64,000 nucleotides of DNA from a virus (IMGVR_UViG_3300025674_007777:1-64000), one strand, 5' to 3'; positions 31,159-39,793 are shown, counted from the first letter of the stretch. Program-made: numbers and translations. Notes: generated by a model not told the origin, from the sequence alone.

Positions 31159-32621
31159 TTTAATACTATTCCTGTGTTTTGAATTTTTTCTTGCTGATTA
31201 ATCTTATATAATGTAAAGCGTTTACGTGGCTTCCATGATTTTAGACATTCATCAATGCATTCAGACATTGCCTGGCACATCTTCCTAGATGACATTTTGG
31301 ATTCATCACCAAGAACCCATTCTCTACCTGCCTGACCCGCTTCTGCTCTGAATTCTGGTGACATATCATACCAATACCGGATTGCTTTCGCTACATCTTG
31401 GAAATCGGCTCTGTCGTCAAAGATATATGGTGTTTGTGGAGATCCTTGCAATGAACGATTTGACGGAAATACTGGTCGTGCCCATATACCATGTTGTTCG
31501 TATCGACCAATATGATTGCTTGAAAATTCAGTATCAAACTCTATCCAATTTCCTTCTTCATCTTCAAATCTACAACCATCTTGCAATCCACCAGTCACAT
31601 TATTGATAATAGGAGTACCGGTATGTAATGATTCACACCACGAAATACCAAAACCTTCATTACTAGCAATATTAATCGTAACATCTGAAATATTATACAA
31701 ATAGTTCAAATGCCGAGTATCGACTCTATCTGTAGAAAACATTACATTATAATCTGGGCATATAGCTTCTTTGACAGCATAAAGATCAGTACCATTACCA
31801 TCTACCGGTGATGTATGCATTAATAAACAAGTTTTGCGTGCTTTCTCTTTGGGTAAACCATCACAGAATGTTTTATATGCTAAAATTACATCACCCGGTT
31901 GCTTACGTCGTATGTTTCTATTGTTCCAAAATAAAATGAAATCAAAATTATTGTTACCAGCAAATCCAGTTTTAAATTGTTGGAAATCTTCCCATTCAGG
32001 ATGCAGTTCATCTATCTTGTAAAATTGTGTCTCATTAACACCATGAGGTACCCACTGTACGGCCCAATCTGGTTTAGGATGTTTCCGTATCACGTTCTTA
32101 ACAAGATTTTGTGTCTGCCGTGAAATGTTCATTAGTAGATCACAACTTTCATAATATGATTCATTCCAATGAGGATATGGAACATCATCCCAGATGTTAT
32201 AATACATGATCGGAACCTGTTGCCTGATTTCATGTTCTATATCATACAACCAAGTCCAGTATCTAGGATCAGTGAAATGGAGAATGGCATCAGGCTTTTC
32301 CAAGTCAATAATTTCCTTCAATGCTGATTCATTACCATAACCAGAAAATGGATAGAATCGCAGATAAGCATCATGTACTCCTGTCTGCTGTGCTACATCG
32401 TCTGATGCATCCATCACTTTACCATGATCTGGATGTTTCACTGCGGCTGCTAATTGTACCCAATCATACTTATCAATTGTACCCATCACAAATTCGCGTG
32501 ACATTACACCGATACCTGAAGGCATTCGGAGGTCATCTGACATTAATAAGATCTTTGGTTTTTTTCTTTTTGGCTTAGAAGGGTCTATCTTTCTAAGCTT
32601 TGGTAACTTTATTTGACTCAT
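31155..32621 (-). CDS. GT4-type (GT-B) glycosyltransferase, first gene of the cluster
   Basis: 488 residues. N-terminus IKLPKLRKIDPSK then LLMSDDLRMPSGIGVMSREFV. The sugar-nucleotide domain has FSTDRVDTRHLNYLYNISDVTINIASNEGFGISWCESLHTGTPIINNVTGG with the GT4 acidic pair, and LLFILFWNNRNIRRKQPGDVILAY. It lacks membrane segments. It is the first gene after a late-type ATATTTATA element, so it heads the transcript of about 16 kb. Confidence 0.8.
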   Translation of the reverse strand: MSQIKLPKLRKIDPSKPKRKKPKILLMSDDLRMPSGIGVMSREFVMGTIDKYDWVQLAAAVKHPDHGKVMDASDDVAQQTGVHDAYLRFYPFSGYGNESALKEIIDLEKPDAILHFTDPRYWTWLYDIEHEIRQQVPIMYYNIWDDVPYPHWNESYYESCDLLMNISRQTQNLVKNVIRKHPKPDWAVQWVPHGVNETQFYKIDELHPEWEDFQQFKTGFAGNNNFDFILFWNNRNIRRKQPGDVILAYKTFCDGLPKEKARKTCLLMHTSPVDGNGTDLYAVKEAICPDYNVMFSTDRVDTRHLNYLYNISDVTINIASNEGFGISWCESLHTGTPIINNVTGGLQDGCRFEDEEGNWIEFDTEFSSNHIGRYEQHGIWARPVFPSNRSLQGSPQTPYIFDDRADFQDVAKAIRYWYDMSPEFRAEAGQAGREWVLGDESKMSSRKMCQAMSECIDECLKSWKPRKRFTLYKINQQEKIQNTGIVLK

Positions 32622-32636
32622 ATATATAACCTTTAA

Positions 32637-32645
32637 TATAAATAT
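32637..32645 (-). promoter_or_regulatory. ATATTTATA late-type element at head of glycan cluster
   Basis: Ends 15 nt before the ATG of the first glycosyltransferase gene at 32621, the same spacing as before the fibre gene. No similar element is seen again until 16523, so the whole cluster could depend on it. Confidence 0.5.
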
Positions 32646-32843
32646 TTATTGTTCTGCTTTTGATTTTTTCATATTGAAAATAAATTTGTCAATTGGCCAG
32701 AAAATTAATGCCCCTACAAATTGAAAACCGATTACGGTTGCCCAATGTGGCCAATGAAAAACATCTTGAAATAAATACATGCACGGCAATGATACTATGA
32801 TACCAAGTTGCCATTTCAAATGATATGTTAAATACTGTTTCAT
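32646..32843 (-). CDS. Small two-helix membrane protein
   Basis: 65 residues, with hydrophobic segments at about 12-26 and 36-56 separated by an HWPHW loop, then a Lys-rich tail. Similar short membrane proteins occur in T4-like marine phages; role unknown. Start overlaps the SLOG gene stop by 4 nt. Confidence 0.55.
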   Translation of the reverse strand: MKQYLTYHLKWQLGIIVSLPCMYLFQDVFHWPHWATVIGFQFVGALIFWPIDKFIFNMKKSKAEQ

Positions 32844-33241
32844 GATATAATTGTAACTGGTTTATCTAATTTCTTTGCTGCTTTGATTGCTGAGGCACAT
32901 CCGTTAACAGATTCGCCTTGTTGCACAAACACCATCATCACGTCACAAGACTTTGCAATGAGCCCATTACGGTGATGAAACTGAGATACATGATACTTAC
33001 GGCCATAATATCCTTCAGACATTCCTGAATACAAATTATGCGGCGTATGTGCTGGATTGTACTCTTTGTAATCAATACCAAATTCAATTGCATATTTTTT
33101 GATCATGGCATCAGCTCCGTGACGACCTCCTCCGGATATGATAAGCAGATCATCAAGAAACTTATTGCGCAAAGCTGTTAACGTTTCTTTGATCTTTCTG
33201 CTGTTCTGATAATGCTTACTGCCGATCATTGCAACTTTCAT
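32840..33241 (-). CDS. SLOG-family protein (DUF2493/DprA-like nucleotide-binding fold)
   Basis: 133 residues. MKVAMIGSKHYQN, then DDLLIISGGGRHGADAMIKKYA (the SGGAxGAD loop, about 35-55), and AKSCDVMMVFVQQGESVNGCASAIKAA form the Rossmann-like core of the SLOG superfamily. Members bind nucleotides or nucleotide-derived ligands, and some serve in antiphage systems. The bound ligand here is unknown. It sits between a membrane protein and the RecB-like nuclease gene, all overlapping by 4 nt. Confidence 0.7.
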   Translation of the reverse strand: MKVAMIGSKHYQNSRKIKETLTALRNKFLDDLLIISGGGRHGADAMIKKYAIEFGIDYKEYNPAHTPHNLYSGMSEGYYGRKYHVSQFHHRNGLIAKSCDVMMVFVQQGESVNGCASAIKAAKKLDKPVTIIS

Positions 33242-34167
33242 TCTCGTATACGATTTGCTTTAGGACATAATTCTTCAGTATTGAATTGACAATACTTGCA
33301 GTTCTTCAATGCTTTACCACCAACTGCCGGATAATTCTTATTTGTATTGTAACTACCATCTGGCTGGAAGCTGTTATTCACAAAATTATTCACATCTCTG
33401 GTCAAACGATTCCTGGTCACTGTACCACTTGCCGGAACAAATTCTGTGATTCGTTTCTGCGGAAACATTGCTCCTTCAATAAGCTTACGCTTCAATATCA
33501 TGTAACTGATATTGATCTTCTCAGGATCGAACCCATATTGATCAGCAAAATACTTCTTATACAATACTAACTGAGATGCTTTCAGTTTATCTGCTTTCTG
33601 ATACTTGTTCCATCCATGTGTCGATGTCTTGAAATCAATGATTGTTATTTCATTGCTATTCTTATGACGAATAACAAGATCTATGAATCCTAACATCTTC
33701 ACCGGAGATGATTCATTTACCGGATGATATATCGGAACCTCTATACCTAACAATTCATCTGACTTAGTACTGAAATATCCTCCTCGCTTTCTTTTGAACC
33801 AATCTATGATGGCAACCCCGTCTTCATAGAACTCCTGCAGCTCGAACTTGTTAGAGAAATGTTCACCCATTTCTTCAACAGCTTCTTTATAAAGATTGTA
33901 CATCTTATCTTTGAGCATGCCAGGCAGATCCATTTGATTGGCTGCCTTCACAGTTTTATTGAACATTGTGTCAAGATATTCCTGTAACACTTCATGCATA
34001 GCCGTACCAAATATGGTATGTATGGACTGCTGAAATGTTCTTAATTTTTTCACATATGCCAACTCCCATTGCTTGGGACATTTGCTATACATGGCATATT
34101 GTGAATATGATATCTTTGCAACGCCAGACTCTGGCTCTTTGTAATTGTACTTCAATAACTTATGCAT
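33238..34167 (-). CDS. RecB/Cas4-like PD-(D/E)XK nuclease with Fe-S cysteines
   Basis: 309 residues. Starts KISYSQYAMYSKCPKQWELAYVKKL (first cluster Cys). The nuclease core is HTIFGTAMHEVLQEYL, MLGFIDLVIRHKNSNEITIIDFKTS (D-x-x-x ... D-x-K motif) and SQLVLYKKYF (Q-x-x-x-Y). The C-terminal CKYCQFNTEELCP supplies three further Cys, so a [4Fe-4S] cluster typical of AddB and Cas4 is likely. It could act in recombination or end processing together with UvsX. A start-proximal TTATATTAA box ends 5 nt upstream of ATG. Confidence 0.85.
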   Translation of the reverse strand: MHKLLKYNYKEPESGVAKISYSQYAMYSKCPKQWELAYVKKLRTFQQSIHTIFGTAMHEVLQEYLDTMFNKTVKAANQMDLPGMLKDKMYNLYKEAVEEMGEHFSNKFELQEFYEDGVAIIDWFKRKRGGYFSTKSDELLGIEVPIYHPVNESSPVKMLGFIDLVIRHKNSNEITIIDFKTSTHGWNKYQKADKLKASQLVLYKKYFADQYGFDPEKINISYMILKRKLIEGAMFPQKRITEFVPASGTVTRNRLTRDVNNFVNNSFQPDGSYNTNKNYPAVGGKALKNCKYCQFNTEELCPKANRIRE

Positions 34168-34172
34168 ATACC

Positions 34173-34181
34173 TTAATATAA
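34173..34181 (-). promoter_or_regulatory. TTATATTAA -7-like box, near-leaderless
   Basis: TTATATTAA ends 5 nt before the ATG at 34167. The matching -33 box is poor (TTAG at the expected place), so this is a weaker member of the family. Confidence 0.4.
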
Positions 34182-34190
34182 GGAAATATT

Positions 34191-34637
34191 CTAACGATTC
34201 CTAATCATTGACTTGATTTCTTTATCTGATTTACCATATTTTTTCAAGATGTCAGATAAAGTGTCAGGGCATTGTTTTGTCATGATATCAACATATGCCG
34301 TGACTTCAGATTTGGATAGTTGAAAGTGTTCTGATAACAATTTTATCAGATCGTTATTATATTTGGCAGCTTTTTTGCCTTTTATATATTTGAACCTAAA
34401 TCGTTGTTTCGGCAACAGATCTAGATACAGTTTATATACTTCTCGAACTGATAATGGGCCTATTGTGTATTGTTGAAATGCATCTACATATTCTATCAGA
34501 TCTTCGTTCATGCTCAACCATCGATTGATCAGATATGGTGAAAATGATTTACGATCTGCTTCCGATAATGATTCCCAAGGTGTTTTCTTATATGTGATAC
34601 CAGCTAGGTGATCAAATATAGTAGCTGCTTTCGCCAT
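34191..34637 (-). CDS. 62: Clamp loader small subunit, gp62-like
   Basis: 148 residues. The N-terminal block IFDHLAGITYKKTPWESLSEADRKSFSPYLINRWLSM is characteristic of gp62 in T4-like phages (memory of cyanophage homologues: LKEI.F.K.PWEDFSEEDKKSFNPFMINRFLSM). It binds gp44 to form the clamp loader that opens gp45. It is adjacent to gp44 as in T4, with one small zinc protein between them. Confidence 0.8.
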   Translation of the reverse strand: MAKAATIFDHLAGITYKKTPWESLSEADRKSFSPYLINRWLSMNEDLIEYVDAFQQYTIGPLSVREVYKLYLDLLPKQRFRFKYIKGKKAAKYNNDLIKLLSEHFQLSKSEVTAYVDIMTKQCPDTLSDILKKYGKSDKEIKSMIRNR

Positions 34638-34874
34638 TTACTTGATTAAGAATTCCTCATTGATATGACCACAATCTGAGCATCGGAATGATGGTACAGG
34701 TGCAATCTGTTCTTTACCTGTAGGTGATAGCAATGCTGATACTCGTTTGAATGCATGTACCTGATTGAAATATCGGCATCCGCAGTTTTCACAAACAATG
34801 TCTGTCATATCTTCTAATTTCAATCCCATGGATTGACCTGCGTTATCATTTGGCATATTAACTGTTTTACTCAT
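34638..34874 (-). CDS. Small zinc-ribbon protein
   Basis: 78 residues. Two CxxC pairs, CENCGC and CSDCGH, at about residues 28-33 and 65-70 form a zinc ribbon. Between them, FKRVSALLSPTGKEQIAPVPSFRC is a stretch I recall as widely conserved in T4-like marine phages. Located between gp44 and gp62 with little or no gap. A role with the clamp loader or transcription is possible. Confidence 0.7.
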   Translation of the reverse strand: MSKTVNMPNDNAGQSMGLKLEDMTDIVCENCGCRYFNQVHAFKRVSALLSPTGKEQIAPVPSFRCSDCGHINEEFLIK

Positions 34875-34879
34875 AACTT

Positions 34880-35809
34880 CTATTTTATTTCATTTAACAA
34901 TTTGATTAACATTGCCATGACATGAAGTTCCTTGTCAACAGCAAATGTGTCTTGATACTGTGCTTCTGCCAATATAAGAATGGCTGCGGCAATACTACCT
35001 TCCGCATAAGTATCTAGTTCATCAAATAAATATCTGTACAAGGCCGTAAAGTCCTTCACTTTGCTATCATTGATCAATTGACGCGCATCTCTGAATGCAG
35101 TTTTCTTATCAGATGGGCCTTTCAAGATCTCCAATAATTTAGTCATGTAATTTGCTTGAACTAAACTGTTATCATCTATCACTAACTGATTATCAACAAT
35201 CTGACTTTGACATGAATTCAATATGCGTCTGATGTCTGGATATCCCGAATTGATAACTGTAACTAGATCCTGATTGTCGTACTTAATACCACGTTCATTC
35301 AAAATGTTCACAATACGCTTAGCTACCTCCTTTCTATTAGGCGGTTCAATAGCAAATGCCTGGCATCTGGACTGTATAGGATCGATGATCTTTTCAACAT
35401 AGTTACATGTCAATATGAACCTACATGTCTTTGAGAAGGTCTCCATTAGATTACGAAGTGCTGCCTGACCATTAGGAGTCATGTAATCGGCCTCATCTAA
35501 TATCACAATCTTCCAACGACGAAATCCTACTGTACTTGCAAAGTTCTTGATCTTAGTTCTGACAGTTTCAATGTTGTTTTCATCCGATGCATTGATATAC
35601 ATTACATCTGAATCAACTCCTTTTGCTATAATCTTTGCTAATGTAGTTTTACCTGTCCCTGCTTGCCCGTAGAATAACAGATGCGGAACATCTCCTGATT
35701 CCAGATAAACTTTCACTTTGCTGACAACATGTTCATTGCCAACATAACCATCTAACGTGTCGGGCCGAAACGCTTCAACCCATAGTGTATTCTCCTGATT
35801 TCCGAACAT
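34880..35809 (-). CDS. 44: Clamp loader large subunit, gp44 (AAA+ ATPase)
   Basis: 309 residues, the usual length. Walker A GQAGTGKTTLAK (about 48-59), Walker B ILDEADYM (about 105-112), sensor 1 LTCNY and the arginine finger region QSRCQ are all present, as are the C-terminal collar helices. With gp62 it uses ATP to load the sliding clamp onto primed DNA. It lies just after dUTPase and two genes after gp45. Confidence 0.95.
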   Translation of the reverse strand: MFGNQENTLWVEAFRPDTLDGYVGNEHVVSKVKVYLESGDVPHLLFYGQAGTGKTTLAKIIAKGVDSDVMYINASDENNIETVRTKIKNFASTVGFRRWKIVILDEADYMTPNGQAALRNLMETFSKTCRFILTCNYVEKIIDPIQSRCQAFAIEPPNRKEVAKRIVNILNERGIKYDNQDLVTVINSGYPDIRRILNSCQSQIVDNQLVIDDNSLVQANYMTKLLEILKGPSDKKTAFRDARQLINDSKVKDFTALYRYLFDELDTYAEGSIAAAILILAEAQYQDTFAVDKELHVMAMLIKLLNEIK

Positions 35810-35815
35810 ATAAAC

Positions 35816-36253
35816 CTATTTTCCAGTTGAACCAAACCCTTCTTCTCCTCGCTCTGAACTTGATAGATTTTCCACCTCTAAAAGTTCGATATAAGGGATT
35901 GGCATAATAACTAATTGACCTACTCTGTCGCCATCTGCATATCGCTTCAATGATGGCCAATGAGCTTCTTCTTTGAATTTGAATCTCAATTTGATTTCAC
36001 CTCTGTAACCTGAATCTATCACACCTACTGAATTTGCTAACATCAGATCCTTTTTGGAATTTGATGATCTAGGAAATATCAATCCTACATGACCTTCTGG
36101 AATCTCAATGGCAATACCTGTATGATATTCTGCAAAGTGATGGCGTGTATCAATCTTATGCGTTACTGCAAACAGATCCATACCTGCATCGCCAGGATTT
36201 GCATATGAAGGCACTTTAGCTTTTGGTGTCAATTTTTTGAACTTGACCTGCAT
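35816..36253 (-). CDS. dut: dUTPase (deoxyuridine 5'-triphosphate nucleotidohydrolase)
   Basis: About 145 residues from MQVKFKKL (36253, TAATG with the gp45 stop); an in-frame codon at 36289 would add 12 residues over gp45. Five trimeric dUTPase motifs are seen: DAGMDLFAV, PRSSNSKKDL, GVIDSGYRGEIKL, RVGQLVIMP, and the C-terminal RGEEGFGSTG that closes the site. Removes dUTP and supplies dUMP, keeping uracil out of phage DNA. Confidence 0.95.
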   Translation of the reverse strand: MQVKFKKLTPKAKVPSYANPGDAGMDLFAVTHKIDTRHHFAEYHTGIAIEIPEGHVGLIFPRSSNSKKDLMLANSVGVIDSGYRGEIKLRFKFKEEAHWPSLKRYADGDRVGQLVIMPIPYIELLEVENLSSSERGEEGFGSTGK

Positions 36254-36969
36254 TAGCTTACTTGTAATTGGACTAGGAAATATGTACACTCATAATCAGA
36301 TCCGGTGAATGTGGCACGAGCCAATCCTGCGGCAGACACTTCCAACTTAGCCTGAGTTGCATCTTTGTTAGCCATCATCATTTCTTTTAGCAACGAAGCT
36401 GAAAAGCATGTCATGCCCATATCAGTAGCATCATCGGCATCGATATTGAATTTGATTCTATTGTTATTGATAGTGGAATAATTGATAACTAACTCTGCCG
36501 TACCGGCACTGACATGCACTCCAAAGTTATCTGCATCCGGAATAGCATTCTTTGCCTTAATAAACTTGTTACGAAAATCATCTGTGATAGGAATAGTCAC
36601 ATTCCAATCAGGCATATTCTTCAGTTCTGGAACCTGACGGATGATGCTAAGATCTGCCAACATGAATGTCATGTTAACTTCTCCATCTGAGATAGCTAAA
36701 CTGACAGCCTTGTCTCCAACCTTGTTCACATCAATGTCCACATCATCTGATACGGCTGATAACATTTTTGTTAGTAATGGAGTAGCATAAACTCCTAATT
36801 CAGATGTACCTAAATTAATGGAATCGCTTGTCAATGTTCCTATCACATTCTGATCATCTGATATGAACTCAATAGTACAACCGTTATCTGATGTTTTCCA
36901 TTTCACAGAATTCACTGCTCCATTCAGATAATAACGATTGATAAAACTTAATAATTCTGTTTTCTTCAT
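36253..36969 (-). CDS. 45: Sliding clamp, gp45
   Basis: 238 residues, normal for gp45. The N-terminus LLSFINRYYLNGAVNSVKWK and the beta-rich two-domain pattern (each with a long edge strand, such as VNMTFMLADLSIIRQVP) match T4-like phage clamps. It tethers the DNA polymerase and activates late transcription in T4. Given the late-type elements seen in this phage, a similar link is plausible, but no gp55/gp33 homologue is in this window. Confidence 0.85.
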   Translation of the reverse strand: MKKTELLSFINRYYLNGAVNSVKWKTSDNGCTIEFISDDQNVIGTLTSDSINLGTSELGVYATPLLTKMLSAVSDDVDIDVNKVGDKAVSLAISDGEVNMTFMLADLSIIRQVPELKNMPDWNVTIPITDDFRNKFIKAKNAIPDADNFGVHVSAGTAELVINYSTINNNRIKFNIDADDATDMGMTCFSASLLKEMMMANKDATQAKLEVSAAGLARATFTGSDYECTYFLVQLQVS

Positions 36970-36971
36970 AA

Positions 36972-38159
36972 TTATGTAACGTTAAAAAAATGGTTTAATA
37001 CACTGTCGTTTGATATTTCTTGCGTCGAACTGTATTTCTTATATAAAGGCAGCGACTTCTCATAGATTTCATATGCCTTATCTGGATGCGCAAACATCTC
37101 TCTCATTGATGTCATTGCTCGATAAAATTCATTAGGGAGCATCAAACTTACTAATTCATCATGACACTTCACAAGTTCTGTAACCTGACGAACTGTTTCA
37201 TTGTAAACAATCAGATTGTTTATGGTCATCTTATTCATACACGGAGCATCATACTTGGCCACATCTCCAAATGTAAATCCTTCTGCTACCGGATGGCCAT
37301 ATGGATTAGGAACCGGATCTGTCTCTTTGTATGGCAATGCATCACCTTTTGGAAAATGAAGTTGATTGAACACCATCTTACCTAATTGCGGCGAATGCAG
37401 ATAAATACCATAAACAGGATACTGTCCGGGAGAACTTGAGTCAGTTGATATCTGAATTCTACCTCCGTAATATTCGTTTATCATTTTCTGAAAGTATGCC
37501 AATATGAAGAAGTCAGATACTTTGGAAATACCCAGGATGTGAATGTAACGATTTCGTTCCTTATCAAACTCTCCGTTCTGTAACATCACTGCAATGGCTT
37601 GCATTAGCAACACAAGACCACTTTGAGTACCTCCGATACACCAACCATTGAAATCAAAATCAGCTACCTTCTTATACCAATACTCATACTCTGCCAAATT
37701 GTTACCTTGAATTACATTCAGAAAATCACACTTACCGGATTGGTTATCTGCAAAATATTTGAAGTTCTCATAACTGATGTCTAAACATTCATAGAACTTA
37801 CCCTCATACTTCACTCTTGGCGGAATATCAAGATTAACTCCAATATCACAGTTATTCTCTAACCAATGAAATATAGTTTCTTTGAACTCTGGTTTCCATT
37901 TGATTGCGCCAGTAGCCAATTGGAATCCTCCAGAGTCTCCCATAACTTTCACATTATCACCTAACCCATACTCTTTTCGAGACTCAGGCTTCTTGTAATG
38001 ATGACCTGCTGTGATCAGAAAATATTCATGACGCCATGGTTCTGGAAATTCCGGAGAATAGAATCTAGCTGGAATGCCAGGTGCCACCTCTTTGTCTTTC
38101 TTCAACCAGCTGGCAAAACCTCCTGATGACAGTGATGGATAATATACTAACTCTTTCAT
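36972..38159 (-). CDS. dpdA: DpdA-like DNA-guanine transglycosylase (TGT family)
   Basis: 395 residues. Relative of tRNA-guanine transglycosylase that in phages swaps guanine in DNA for a 7-deazaguanine base. The TGT substrate motif GDSGGFQ (D75), INLDIPP-type (GVNLDIPPR), and GWCIGGTQSGL are present, and D240 in STDSSSPGQY fits the nucleophile position. HILGIS is the TGT LGIG-type strand. No RNA-recognition PUA domain is visible, as expected of DpdA. It overlaps a glycosyltransferase gene by 4 nt and lies with FolE, QueD and QueE nearby. Confidence 0.85.
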   Translation of the reverse strand: MKELVYYPSLSSGGFASWLKKDKEVAPGIPARFYSPEFPEPWRHEYFLITAGHHYKKPESRKEYGLGDNVKVMGDSGGFQLATGAIKWKPEFKETIFHWLENNCDIGVNLDIPPRVKYEGKFYECLDISYENFKYFADNQSGKCDFLNVIQGNNLAEYEYWYKKVADFDFNGWCIGGTQSGLVLLMQAIAVMLQNGEFDKERNRYIHILGISKVSDFFILAYFQKMINEYYGGRIQISTDSSSPGQYPVYGIYLHSPQLGKMVFNQLHFPKGDALPYKETDPVPNPYGHPVAEGFTFGDVAKYDAPCMNKMTINNLIVYNETVRQVTELVKCHDELVSLMLPNEFYRAMTSMREMFAHPDKAYEIYEKSLPLYKKYSSTQEISNDSVLNHFFNVT

Positions 38160-39355
38160 TCGAAATCCAATGTTAACTGATTGTTATATGCTGGCCCGGC
38201 AATCAATGCTTCAATGTACTCCTTCTCATGCCAAACATTAAGTTCTTTATCAAAATCATTTGCCACAATAAATGCTTCTGTTCTACGACCAAGATCAGAA
38301 CGATCGACAATATGTGGATGTGCCATCGGAGCTTCGATTGCATCTTCAATGGTTTCCAGAGCATCTGAAACATCAAACGGTTTATACATACGCTTCGGTG
38401 TAATGAATTCAGGAAAACTTCTGAAGAATGGATATACAATGTCTGCACCAAATGCTGTAGCTTCAATTGCTGTCCAGGAAACATAATCTTGAAGTGATGA
38501 ATTGAACTGAATCTTACAAGTTGCTAATTCTGTATAATATTCCTGTTTAGTCAATCCACTCAAGAGTTTGAATCGGGGCTGACGCTTCGCCAATGCTTTC
38601 AATTCTTCAATGACTCCTGGTACCATACTTCTGAACTCCTTACCAGAGGTAGTGACATGCCATTCATAATCCGGACGATAAGATAAAAAGGATTCGGCAA
38701 CCTTCATCATGAAGAAAGGATTTTTTTCTTTATCCAATCGAGAAGAATATACAATTACCTTCTTCTTCTCATAATTGCCGGCAGGTAGTTTAGTTAGAGT
38801 TGCGTCCTTATGAATAGGCAATGACACTACATGGATTGGAGCATTAAATCCTGCTTCACGTAGCTGCTGTTTATGAATGGTACTACCTACAAATATACCA
38901 GACATTCGTTTATCTAAACCTAGTTCGTAATGTCTCATCCAATCTCGCATTGGATAAGTGAAATCATATTCATCGACTGATTGTGCATGTAACATGGCAT
39001 ACACTTTCACATTAATACCATAAAGATCTAATGCGTACCATATGGCATCCAAACCAGGTGTCCAATAATCTTGCAAGAAGATAATGTCATTGTCTTTAAC
39101 TTTACCTTCATTGATCATTTTCAGAAACTGATTGCATTGGCTCAGTGAATATACACCTCTGCCAACCGCATCTAACACTGCGCCGACCTTTATTTCCTGA
39201 TCAACCATTTCTCCCTCGACTTCGACGAAGTTCAAGCTTCTTGCATAAGGTTCGAATGCCTTAGGCATCCACTCTTTTGATAATTGAAAAGTATATCTAC
39301 TTTTAATTGGTTCTAAACTGAAATACCACAAATTTCTTTTCATATCTTTTTTCAT
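38156..39355 (-). CDS. GT-B glycosyltransferase-like protein coupled to dpdA
   Basis: 399 residues. C-terminal half: VIVYSSRLDKEKNPFFMMKVAESFL (GT4-type hinge), FKLLSGLTKQEYYTELATCKIQF and SWTAIEATAFGADIVYPFFRSFPEF, the acceptor/donor E-containing block. N-terminal half has LQDYWTPGLDAIWYALDLYG and HAQSVDEYDF. The 4-nt overlap with dpdA implies coupled translation, so a role in DNA modification, such as adding a sugar to the modified base, is possible but unproven. Confidence 0.65.
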   Translation of the reverse strand: MKKDMKRNLWYFSLEPIKSRYTFQLSKEWMPKAFEPYARSLNFVEVEGEMVDQEIKVGAVLDAVGRGVYSLSQCNQFLKMINEGKVKDNDIIFLQDYWTPGLDAIWYALDLYGINVKVYAMLHAQSVDEYDFTYPMRDWMRHYELGLDKRMSGIFVGSTIHKQQLREAGFNAPIHVVSLPIHKDATLTKLPAGNYEKKKVIVYSSRLDKEKNPFFMMKVAESFLSYRPDYEWHVTTSGKEFRSMVPGVIEELKALAKRQPRFKLLSGLTKQEYYTELATCKIQFNSSLQDYVSWTAIEATAFGADIVYPFFRSFPEFITPKRMYKPFDVSDALETIEDAIEAPMAHPHIVDRSDLGRRTEAFIVANDFDKELNVWHEKEYIEALIAGPAYNNQLTLDFE

Positions 39356-39789
39356 AATGCTCTATCAAATTTATAATCATCCGGTGTCACATGCTGCATG
39401 TTCTGTATACTTGTACAATATAATGAATAATCTGCATACAACACTTTGATGCTGTCATTTTCTTTCAACAAGGATGCATCCTCCGCTTCCATCATGAACA
39501 TGATATGAGCATATACTCGTACCATGGCTGGAATGTGTTTCAACATACCTGGTTGCACTTCTATGGTCACCGGAACCTCTTGTACAATCATTAAGTTCAA
39601 TAACCAATCCCAATCCAATGGAGATGTCCTATCAATGAGCTGTCTAGTTGCTGGCGTACATATGTAGATATGTGGGGCATCTGGACGCTTTGGCGTTTCC
39701 GGAGTGAAGTTTCCAATGAAAAATGTCATGATGTCTGTGAATCGACCTTCACATTCTTTTCCGTACCAATAATCTTTTATTCCTAACAT
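39352..39789 (-). CDS. Hypothetical protein, leaderless start
   Basis: 145 residues starting MLGIKDYWYGKECEG, with a hydrophobic core and no signal peptide or membrane helix. A TTATATTTA box ends 4 nt before ATG. It precedes and overlaps by 4 nt the glycosyltransferase next to dpdA, so all three should be co-expressed. No family recognised. Confidence 0.6.
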   Translation of the reverse strand: MLGIKDYWYGKECEGRFTDIMTFFIGNFTPETPKRPDAPHIYICTPATRQLIDRTSPLDWDWLLNLMIVQEVPVTIEVQPGMLKHIPAMVRVYAHIMFMMEAEDASLLKENDSIKVLYADYSLYCTSIQNMQHVTPDDYKFDRAL

Positions 39790-39793
39790 AAAC

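Noticed and set aside
32840-33241. Candidate QueC from the SGGG motif
   Set aside because: The motif is SGGGRHGAD of a SLOG loop and lacks the SGGxDS PP-loop and the Cys zinc site of QueC.
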